The notes below the pieces were generated by a model. It saw only the letters and a list, made by a program, of their open reading frames with translations, was not told the origin of the DNA and made no database searches. A program made the position numbers and the translations under genes. 64,000 nt of DNA from Micropterix aruncella (lineage: Eukaryota > Arthropoda > Insecta > Lepidoptera > Micropterigidae). The DNA is taken from positions 25,059,224 through 25,123,223 of the forward strand of contig OX155952.1 in NCBI GenBank assembly GCA_944548615.1. The letters are read 5' to 3'. This document shows positions 38,013 through 48,400 of the stretch, in pieces. Within the stretch, counting starts at the first letter, position 1; the number at the start of each line of letters is the position of its first letter.

Positions 38013-41000
38013 TTAAAGGACAACGCTGTGATCTTCACCCCAAGATGACCTTTCTTTCATTGTCTTTCTGCGGATTTCAGGATTTCGAGACAGGCTTGCA
38101 GTTTGTAGTTTCGTGATTAATCTCGGGCTGTTGAGTCGCATATTCTTCTCTCTCAGTCTTTGCTGCGGACGTGGTATTTTTGATACTTTACGCGAGTTGC
38201 TTTTTTCAGACGCTGTTTTAATTGCGTCGGTCTTGTTTTTCACGCACGACAACGGAGTGCGCGCCTCGCCGTTGCTCATTTTCACCCGCTGCGGCGTCGA
38301 CGGCTGCTCCAAACCGTCATCTTCATATATTAAAAGCGCATCGCCTATCGCCGTCTTCACTTCCTTCGGCGTTTGTTCTACTGTTTTAATACAAATAGGA
38401 GATTCGGGTTTTTGCAGAACGATTGGAGTGCGATCGATACCGATCGACGGGGATCGCGGATCTTTAACGTCTTTCAAATCAATTTCCAGTCGAGATGCAA
38501 CGTAATCGAAATTGGTCTCAATATACTTCTGACCTTCGTGGCAATTTATATTACTGTTGTTGCTGCCGCATTCCTCGGCATTTTTAAAACTGTCGTTTAC
38601 GGATATATTTGCAAAACCGTCAATCAGATTCCGAGCGATTAAACCGGCGTTCTCTTCCTCATCCATCGACTCGTTTGTCGATATGTAACCGAGCGAATCG
38701 TTGTATTCTTCGGTGTTCAGGCGAGCGCTAATACCAGCTGATGATGTCAGTTTATCGAGCGGAGTCCTTTCGAAATCCGCTGTGGGCGACCTTGGATCAA
38801 ATTCTAGCAGATGATTTCGTATGATAGTTGACAAAATCGGATTTCGGGCAAAAACAACGGCGGGATTGTAATTATCTAGCGCTTTGTTCAAATCCACGTT
38901 TTTGGTGATGGGCGATCCGTTTGCTGATGTAATCTGTGGAGGGAGAAAACAGTTCAGTATTTGGCGAAATGGCTTCGAAAGGTTTTGTGAAATGAGTAAT
39001 TATATTTGTGGGGCCAAAAACCGAGAGAAAACAAGAGAACAAGACATATTAAAGAGATTAAAGGCGTATTATAACCCACCGACGAATGTGCACCCATCGA
39101 ATTCGCACCCGCCAGATAATGTTATCTAACGACGGGGTTTCTTCTTTATTTGCATTTATAGAACCCTAATACAACCTACAGTGGGCTCGATCTCGTTACT
39201 TCGTGAAATAATGTCAGAAAATGGTTCATGCGAATGAGACAGAGCAGTGCGTTAAAAGTCATAGGCTTATAAGTACTAGACCGCACAACCAGCCTGAGAA
39301 TGCGTTAGCGAAATAGAAAGACAGCAGCATATGGCACTCCCTCTACCCATGTTTAGTCGCGCATGCACGGGACATGCGTAAATATATCACTATGGCAACG
39401 CTTCGACGCCATAAGTCTGCTATGCTATGGATAAACGCGCATGTTCAACTAGACAAGGATAGAGGGAGTGTCATATGCAGCTATCTCTTTCTATTCCGCT
39501 TACGCATTCACTCAGTCCCCCTTTGCACTCCTGCGGTGTATTCTAATACGTCTTCTCCCGCACAAACACTACCTGCCAAACATAAAACCATCTGAATTAG
39601 TTTGAAAACATTTTGTCCGGCCTTAGATTATGGCACTTTATGTTCGATTGGTAGTTTTATGCGGAAACAGTGACAACCATTCATTTTATATTCCGCTCTA
39701 ATGTATTGCCCAATCTCGCTAGCATGAACTAATTTCAATTTTAGTTAGAAGAAACGCAATCTGACCCAGTGTCGGCGGTCAAAGGAGGCACCTCAGCCTA
39801 ATTTAAGCGATCTGCGCTGAGTGTGGACTCGGCGGGGCGAGGATCCAGCAGGGTGAGGATTCAGTAGGTGCAAACCCGGTGGAGTAGCAACCGTGCTGTG
39901 ACCACAAGTACTTACTGTAGTAGAGACGTGGGGCAAGGAAGAGACTTCTTCATTTTCCTAAAGACAGAGCTGGTCGTCTTCGCTATGTAATTACGGCAAA
40001 TGCAAAAAAACAGGTAGAGTGCGAGTTTTACTCATAGAAGAGGGTTCCATATCTTAACCCGGCGAGGATGTGGTAGGGTCAATTTGACCCTGCCCGTTTT
40101 GTTTTGCGTGCAGTTTTTTGTCCCGCAATCGTACGCTGTCGAACTTCTCAGTTTGTCCGGCCTTAGATTATGGCACTTTATGTTCGATTGGTAGTTTTAT
40201 GCGGAAACAGTGACAACCATTCATTTTATATTCCGCTCTAATGTATTGCCCAATCTCGCTAGCATGAACTAATTTCAATTTTAGTTAGAAGAAACGCAAT
40301 CTGACCCAGTGTCGGCGGTCAAAGGAGGCACCTCAGCCTAATTTAAGCGATCTGCGCGGAGTGTGGACTCGGCGGGGCGAGGATCCAGCAGGGTGAGGAT
40401 TCAGTAGGTGCAAACCCGGTGGAGTAGCAACCGTGCTGTGACCACAAGTACTTACTGTAGTAGAGACGTGGGGCAAGGAAGAGACTTCTTCATTTTCCTA
40501 AAGACAGAGCTGGTCGTCTTCGCTATGTAATTACGGCAAATGCAAAAAACAGGTAGAGTGCGAGTTTTACTCATAGAAGAGGGTTCCATATCTTAACCCG
40601 GCGAGGATGTGGTAGGGTCAATTTGACCCTGCCCGTTTTGTTTTGCGTGCAGTTTTTTGTCCCGCAATCGTACGCTGTCGAACTTCTCAGTAGCTGGAGC
40701 TATTGAACTCCCCTTTCCTCTGCATGCCACGGCTCAGTTTGACCACCATCTGCGCGAGGAGATACATGTGCGCGAACGCAAATAGGGTAATTTTGACCCT
40801 TCCACAAACGCGACGTATTACTTTTGTGCCAACGTTTTACTAATGTCAAGCCTACAGCACGATACTTTAAACTATTAATCGATTGGGGAGAAAAAGAAAC
40901 ACAGGTATAAACATTCTTTACAACTCAACAAAAGGTGTAGACGTTGCAGACGAGCTGTCTGCAACATATAATGTAAGCCGCGATTCAAAAAAATGGCTTT

Positions 41001-42039
41001 TGACGGTGTTCTATGCAATTTTGTATATGGCTGGCATAAATGCTGATATTATTCACCGTTTAAATACAAATAAGACCCCAAAAACGTCGTAATTTCATCA
41101 AAACGCTGGGCTGTATGCTCACCAGCGAACACTTAAATGCCCGAAAAGAAATACCTCAATTGCCGAGCACTTTGCGTAAGAGAATCAGAGAATTCAGTGG
41201 AGATTCTTCACAGGAACTTATTTCCTAAGTGTACGGAAAAGGTGCCAAGAGTGCCCCTTTGCCAAACATTGTAAGATAGCACACGTGTGCAAAGGATGTA
41301 AAGTATATTTGTCAACAACGTGCTACGTCGAGAGATGACTAATAGCTTATAACACTCATTTATTACCGTTTTTGTTATGAAACATGTTTGATCACACAAA
41401 TATTTACCAAAAACGTCGAAATACTAATAAGAATATTTGTCATTGTAGATTTTTCTTAATATGTATTTTTCTTATTTTTTAGGCTTTTCGTATAATAGAA
41501 TGAATGCAAATCCAATAATTACTGACTAATTCGTAAGTTTACTTCCCACACTTTGTTAAAAAATAACAATATATACTTAAAAAATATAAATGAAATACAG
41601 GGTCATCATGACCCTCCACATCCTCGATGTACCCTTTTTGTTTTAATCTAACTACATACGATAGATCTGATACCATTATTGTTTGGAACACCAGACATGC
41701 TACTCAAAATTTACCCACAGGTCACATGTACAGCCGGCATCCAAGAGCAGCGGGCACAGCGGGAATCATAGTTTCAAATAAAATAGTTACGTCGGTGAAT
41801 GGTATAATTACCTTAGCTAACTCCAGGACGCGCTACAACAGTTTCAGAAAGCTTGTGAACTTTGCAAAATTTTGTGCCTCTTCCGTTATATAAAACCTTA
41901 CCTTTAGAGGCGTCCGCAGAATGTCTGGAGTGGGGGACCTCGGATCCATAGGTGTAATCGGCTGTTCGTAATATTCCACGAAATTTTCATCATCCGAAAG
42001 CGATTCATCGGCCACTGGTTTGCTGGCTAGATTACCCAT
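38013..42039 (-). CDS. CDCA3/Tome-1-like mitotic-entry protein
   Basis: Two coding exons: 41902-42039 (46 codons, donor AAAG|GTAAGG) and 38013-38933 (acceptor CTCCACAG, stop at 38013-38015). Both are phase 0 and give 352 residues. The start MGNLASKP has Gly2 and Ser6, a good N-myristoylation context. Three copies of a motif occur: DPRSPTPDILRTPLK (about residues 32-46), DPRSPTADFERTPL and DPRSPSIGIDRTPI. This motif is the hallmark of vertebrate CDCA3 (trigger of mitotic entry 1), an adaptor linked to SCF and APC/C control of the cell cycle. The rest is acidic, Ser/Thr-rich and probably disordered, with a basic C-terminal part (KVSKIPRPQQRLREKN). A canonical KEN box is not seen. The intron holds a piggyBac remnant and a 541-bp duplication. 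Assignment rests on the motif only. Confidence 0.72.
39285..39515. mobile_element. Imperfectly palindromic MITE (family H), copy 2
   Basis: Outer GAATGCGTTAGCGAAATAG and TATTCCGCTTACGCATTC are inverted, with inner CACTCCCTCTACCC and GGATAGAGGGAGTG. The central AAGTCTGCTATGCTATGG is in the opposite orientation to copy 1 at 24090-24350. It lies in the CDCA3-like gene's intron. Confidence 0.65.
39612..40692. repeat. 541-bp near-perfect tandem duplication
   Basis: The unit beginning TTTGTCCGGCCTTAGATT at about 39612 is repeated from 40153 with about one substitution (CTGCGCTGAG against CTGCGCGGAG) and one A-run difference. Each unit ends ACGCTGTCGAACTTCTCAG and includes the left end of the piggyBac element. 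Such high identity means a recent duplication or an assembly artefact. Confidence 0.9.
40593..41640 (+). mobile_element. Internally deleted piggyBac-like element
   Basis: The left end TTAACCCGGCGAGGATG followed by TGGTAGGGTCAATTTGACCC is mirrored at the right by GGGTCATCATGACCC and CCACATCCTCG (about 41600-41626). The final bases at the right, where the second TTAA is expected, are degenerate. Only the C-terminal part of the transposase remains. A second copy of the left end, at 40054, comes from the tandem duplication. Confidence 0.8.
40883..41338 (+). pseudogene. piggyBac transposase C-terminal fragment
   Basis: The frame 40883-41092 reads ILYNSTKGVDVADEL, TYNVSRDSKKWLLTVF and YMAGINADIIHRLN, the conserved end of the DDE_Tnp_1_7 domain (YN..KGGVD..D......R...RW....FY.....NA). 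Frameshifted sequence follows with NARKEIPQLPSTLRKRI and then a cysteine cluster CQECPFAKHCKIAHVCKGC ending before TGA at about 41338, the usual C-terminal zinc-binding region. The N-terminal half is missing and the frames are broken. Confidence 0.88.
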
Positions 42040-42436
42040 CGTTTGTTATAAGCGATTTTATAAACCTAACCAGACAAAAGCATGTAGGTATATTAGAATT
42101 CAACCTACTCGAAAAGACGCGTTCTACTACTAAAATAAAACTAAAATACTTACAATTTGTAAGTTATAAATTTACACCAGAATCGCCATTCGGTTATCTG
42201 TCACTTTTTAACCGTTGATTTTCGAATGCAAACCGAAGCAGTGTCGCCAGCGTAAGGAAAAAACCGGCAGCCAAATCTAGCAGCAGACAGTCGAACTAAA
42301 ATGCGACCTTTTTAACATAATTCATAAAACTACCGATAGGTGGCGCTAGTATTTTTTTTATTTTGATTAAAAATATATAATATTATTTAATTACATCACA
42401 ATGAATTAAGTACTATTTATTTAGGATATAATAGCA

Positions 42437-45400
42437 TCACGGCTTATGCGAAACTCGCTGCTTCTGCGGATGTCTTCGCCGTCTCCGGTGCAGCCGTTTG
42501 CGGCAAGCTGGCACCGTTGTCCAGGAACCTCGCAAACATTTCGCTACTTTCGGTCGCGGGACAAAATGCGCGTTGCATTGGGCTTTACAGACAGTTCCTT
42601 CAGGGAATGTACCGTCTGTGACGTCATTTTCATTGTCGATGTTTGGCGTGTTGCAGTCGAGTCTGCCGTTGTCTGGTGCTGTCGGCGGATCACACCAGTC
42701 GTTACCTGATAAAAAAAATAGATGATTTTGAAATTCTCTTGGGTTTAAGCAAGTGCAACAGAGTCCGCGTCACTTGGAAAAGCGCGATGAGTTGAAATGA
42801 GCTCGTTCTCTATTTACTCTGTCTCAGGAGAGGTCTCCTTTTATCATTCTGCATATAAGACTGTCAGGTGTTGTGACGTCATTAATTTTCTCCAGATTTT
42901 TAAACATAGACATGTCCAGGATATCTAGGCTTATTGGCAGTGCATTTAGACTTGATAAGGACATTTTTTTGGGGGCTCCCAAGAAAGTAGGGGCCCTAAG
43001 TTATAGCTTGTTTAGCTTATACGTAAGTAAATCCTGCACTGCTTAGTGGGAGTCTAAAATTCTATATATCCATAAACAACTCAGGTTTTTAAAAGTAATT
43101 TTTCAAATATGATTTTGTGTTTAGTTTGATTGATTTTTAATATATCAAATATCTACTGATGAATCTTTTATCCAAACATGAAAATCATAGCTGCTACTGG
43201 CCGCGACAGATGTCTCGGTCCCTCGTCCACATGCTTATAACGTAGGTATGTATTGCATTTTTGAACACCATTGCAATGAAACCAAAAATGGATAGAAATC
43301 GACATCCTTTAAAAGATATCTATCCCTTTTTGGTATCAGTACATTGGGGTTCAATAGTGTGATTTGAGCGTGTGGGCGAGGGACCGAGAAATTTGGCGCG
43401 GTCTATACCAGGATTAACTACTGGCATAAATCTTCAACACGCATTGCATGGGTGCATTGCCACATCATAAAAAGAAGAATAAACGAGGATATCGTACGTT
43501 TCACTCTTCACTATCGCGCCTTCCTGCGAATCGAGGGTTCTGCGAAATTCAACCCCTAATGGGGTGAATCAATAGGTCAAGTAGAATGTATGCAGTGTAG
43601 CTGACTCCGTAATATTAACAATAGGTGTTTATGAAGGTTTAAACAAGTAAATATATTAAAAAAGAATAAAAAACACGAAGGCTGTTACAGAAAGTGAAGT
43701 ATTCATAATTATTTTATTACGGGTTTTTAATGAAATATTTCTAGTTTATGTACATATTCATTATGAGATATTTGTGGTTTATGTATTTATCAATATAGAT
43801 ACATGTATATTTCCGGAAAGTACTCAATCAGACCTTTCATTTGACACTAAGCACCATCTATTTATGTTAATTTATTGACATTTGGACATTTAGACATCTA
43901 CTCACTTGATATTTGGACAGTTAAGGTACCCTATGACACTCGGAATAGGACATACCGGTTCTAACAATACTACGCATTTCTAAATCGGTCCAAGCGTTTG
44001 GAAGTTCTGGTAGAATAAAGAAACGGAAAACATACATAGATGGCCCCTGAATACATTACATTCCTTTTTGGTTGGGCAGTCGTGTAAAAAGAAGAAGAGG
44101 CGAGATTGTCGTTCGTTTCACTCATTACGCTCGCGCCTTCCTGAGAATCAAGGGTTCTGCAAATTCAAACCGGGGTACACGTTCAATCTGGCATCAGTTC
44201 AGTCCGTGACCTTGGTCAGACTGACGGGAGACTGATCGTTTATCGTGTTGACTGATGGACTGAACTGATGGATTTTCATACATTTTAATCATTTCTATCA
44301 GTCCATCAGTCAATTCATGATCCAAGGTCGCGGACTGAACTAATGCCAGACTGAACAGTGTAACACCCGTCTTACAGGGTGAATCAATAGGTAAAGTATA
44401 ATGTATGCAGTTTAGCTGACTGTCATATTTTTACAATATAAAAACTAACTTAATCTACCGCCAAATGGGTGTTTACGAAGGTTAAAAAAACTAACTTAAC
44501 CTACCGCCGAATAGTTGTTTATGAAGGTTAAAAAAAACTAACTTAACCTACCTCCATATAGGTGTTTACGCTTCTCTCGCTTATTTATAGGTATAGAGCA
44601 AAGATTTTACATATTCGGAATCAGTGTGATTATAGTGGGGTGAAACATCGTCAATGTAGAAGAGTTTGCTAAATTGCTTAACCGGTCAGAAGCCAGCCTT
44701 CGCACGCAAAAAGCTGCGCCGGAACATTTTGGTCGATTTTGTGAATAAATACTAATAATATCCTTTTTTTATGAATTCCTCTTGTTACCAAATAATTAAT
44801 CTTGTTAGCCATGTATATTATGTAATGTATATAATATATGTGGGGGCCGGCCGAAAGGGCTACGCGCGGATCTGTCAAACGACGCAAAATGCCCACTAGT
44901 CCAGTCAAATTAGGGTTTCACCTCGGAATGAGAGATAATAAGCTGGAAACTTGTATACACCTTTATTTTGGCGTTCTATAAGTTGTCTCAAAAGTCCCAT
45001 AAAATCTCGTGTCTGCGTCGTAAGTTATTGAAGGTCAAAGGTCACAAAAATCGGTTTTTCGCGATTATCTAGGTTTCTATAGCTCCAATGCTGTTAATAT
45101 CTACGATAAAAATTATAGAGCATAAAATTTGCGACAAATTTTGTACCAAACATTTTTTTATGCGCTCAACCGTTTTTGAGATAGAGGGCGGGGAGCGCGC
45201 CGCGCTCAGCCATATACTGTAATTCAAGATCAACTGTGTATCTCGGCGAATAATGCCCTGAATACAGTTATTTAATCATTAAATTATGACAACGAATATT
45301 TCGCATTATTATTAGTTAATACATGTTATTTAATAACATTTTACATTTTATATCTAATATATTCATTTAATATTGCTTACCTAGGTACTTTGTGTAATTC

Positions 45401-48400
45401 AAAACTCATTTAATGAAATACTTATTGTATATCTTAATTTTATATTAATTTATTGAAAGTAGATTTTAAATAGAAATAAAACAAGGAAATATATAATTTT
45501 TTTTCTTTATTTAGCAGCTGTACCTATAGTTCTTACAATTTAAATTGAAGTGGTGAAAATTTACAAATTTTTAAACATTTAATGTTACCTCTTTTTTCTT
45601 TTAAATCTCTTGCATCAACGTATTGTTTAGCAGATTATAACGAAATGTTACAAAACTTCTCAATTTCTTCACAAATATTGTATTTGTAGCGTACATAGCA
45701 TAAACCTTGTTATATAAAACACTTTCTTGGGTACTTCGACCTCGAGATACTCCCCCTTTTGTCTTCACAGAGTTCATAAGACTTTATTCGGTTACCATAT
45801 CCGCCCATGCGCCAGAATTGTTTTTTTCTGTTCGTTTTACAGTGAAGAATCCATTTTTAAAGTTCTCAAAAGTCTTTCTATCCGATATATTTTCCAATTT
45901 CATAATATCTTGAAGATATAAATGAGCAGTTTTCGCATATAAAAAGTGACCACTAGCGTGAAAATACGGCGAGGCTTATTCTCAGTAGATGGTGCTCGAT
46001 TCAAGAAATGAGTATACCAAGCGGTACGGTACTTTGCTTCATCTGCGATGAAGTTATACTCGTAAAGTACACGATCTTTGACTAATTCTCCTAAGGAATC
46101 CATTTGTTTTTCTGCTCTTTGATGACATTATCTTTAAATTCCAGAGTACTTACGTTACTGATCGTACTTTCGTTTTTCTTGACTCTGCTGCTCCATCAGC
46201 TGTTAGGCCACATAATAAACACAGTTTTTTAAATCAAACTCAACACTCAACATGCACAATCGGAGAGGTTAAAGTATTTAAGAAGTCTATGTAACCGTCA
46301 TTTCTTTCGATACTTGCAGTTGTTGATACATTAACAGAATCAAAAGTGACTTCTAAAAGTGACTTCTAACAAATAAAACACAAATCGGCCATAATTTTCA
46401 ATATTGTACGTTCGTCGTTGCCGAGATCTAAACGAAACAAAGGAACATCTGTCTCAAGATCTAATTATAAATAAAGAAAGTCGTATTATTAGGGGTCTGC
46501 ATTCTCAGGTATAGATTTCAAAGAAAAAGGTCCTGTTATAGAGTTCCGCCTTCCCAGTTATAAACCTAATAGAAAAATAAGTATTGAAGGTTTTACACAT
46601 TTAAAGACAATATGGTTAATTACTTTTTTACCTAAAATCTATTTTAAATAAATAATTATATATTATTAAGATATATAATAAGTATTTTATTTCATGAGTT
46701 TTTAATAACACAAAGTAGGTAGGTAAGTACTATTAAATGAATATATTAGATATACATATGTAAAACGTTATTAAATACAATGTTTCAGCTAATAAATAAT
46801 ACGAATTATTCATTGCTAATGATATTTAAATGATTTAATAACTGTATACAGAGTATTATTTACCGAGATTCACAGTTGACCTTGCATTACAGTATATACA
46901 TAGGTATGGCTGAGCGCTTCGCGCTCTTCGCCCTCCGCCCTCTATCTCAAAAACGGTTGAGCGCATAAAAAAAAGTTTGATACAAAATTTGTCGCAAATC
47001 ATTAGTTAGTTGTGCAAAACATTTGTTGCAAAACATTAGGCCTCGGATCAGTCGGATAATAAATATGAAAAGAATCAAAGCAATTGAAGCAAACAAAACT
47101 TCCAAAGTGGCAGCCGCAATCCGTTTGAGTATTGCCAGTTGCTACTTTGGACATGCTGTCGTATGTCGAGAGGAGAACATAAATCTTTCTTTGTAATACT
47201 GATGACATATTGCTGAAACGAACAAGTCAAATCGAAATAAATAATATAGGTAAACGGATATTCCGGTCTACATTTTTTATCGTAGATGTTAATTAACATC
47301 ATTGGAGCCATAGAAACCTAAATAATCGCGAAAAACCAATTTTGGTGACCTTTGACCTTGAATAACTTTCGACTCAGACACGAGATTTTATGAGACTTTT
47401 GAGACAACTTATAGAACGCCAAAATGAAGGTGTATACGAGTTTCCAGCTTATTATCTCTCATTCCGAGATTTACCCACATTTTTTGCTAAAGTGACTGCA
47501 CTACACAGGCATTATTGGCGCCCGAGCGGATAAATACCGGTAAAATCAGAATAGTAGCTTACTTTCGCAAGCTGGTGGATCGCTATTCCAGGTTAAATCG
47601 TGATTGCAGCTTATCCTCTGGTTGCCGTTTAGTTTTCCGTTGTGTTTCAAGCATCGGAAATAGCAGCTGGCGCCCCACACGTAACCATTTGGACAATGCT
47701 CGAGGACATCGCTGGCCACTTGGAGAGCTGGACATGTTTGGACGATCACATTCACGCGGTATTGGCATAATTGCAAGGTCTGTAAAAAAAAAGAAAAAAA
47801 TGTTATTACATTAAATTCCATTAATGGGAGAGAAGACTTGAAACATCGCAGATATAAGGAAATTTCTATTTAACTCATCGTCTGACGTCAATTTATTAGA
47901 CTTTGATATCTAGTTGCTGTAGAAATACCATACATTTTTTCTCGCTGTATAGGGGATTGCGGGTTAATGAGAGCGGGCGGGTAATGGGAGCGATGGAAAT
48001 TGAACGAAACCTATGCATACGGCCGTTTCCATCAACCATCGAGAAAGTTCGCCTGACGCGCACGAGTCGTTTCGTTAGTGCCCTGAGTTGTGTCACGAGG
48101 GACGATTGTGTGTTTTTCGCTCCGCGCTTATAATAAACTGCCGATTGCCAGCGTCCAGGTAAGCATGAAGATACAATCGTATTGTATTATGTTTATGCGG
48201 GGGGCGCCAGTTTTGCATGCGGCAGTCTTGCACAAATGTCACTTTTGACAGTTCCAAATCTGTTGAGGGCAGATTTGCAGGAGGCAACCTTGCAGGCGGC
48301 AACCTTGCAGGCGGCAACCTTGCAGGCGGCATTTTTGCAGACGGCATTCTTGCAGAAAGCAAACTTGCATACAAACCCGAAGTTAGCAACGTTTGAGAAT

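Noticed and set aside
38113..38642. Plus-strand open frames of 130 and 89 codons
   Set aside because: They are antisense shadows of the CDCA3-like second exon.
42446..42725. Plus-strand open frames of 87 and 75 codons
   Set aside because: They are antisense shadows of the terminal sushi exon, whose minus-strand reading has domain cysteines and matching splice phase.
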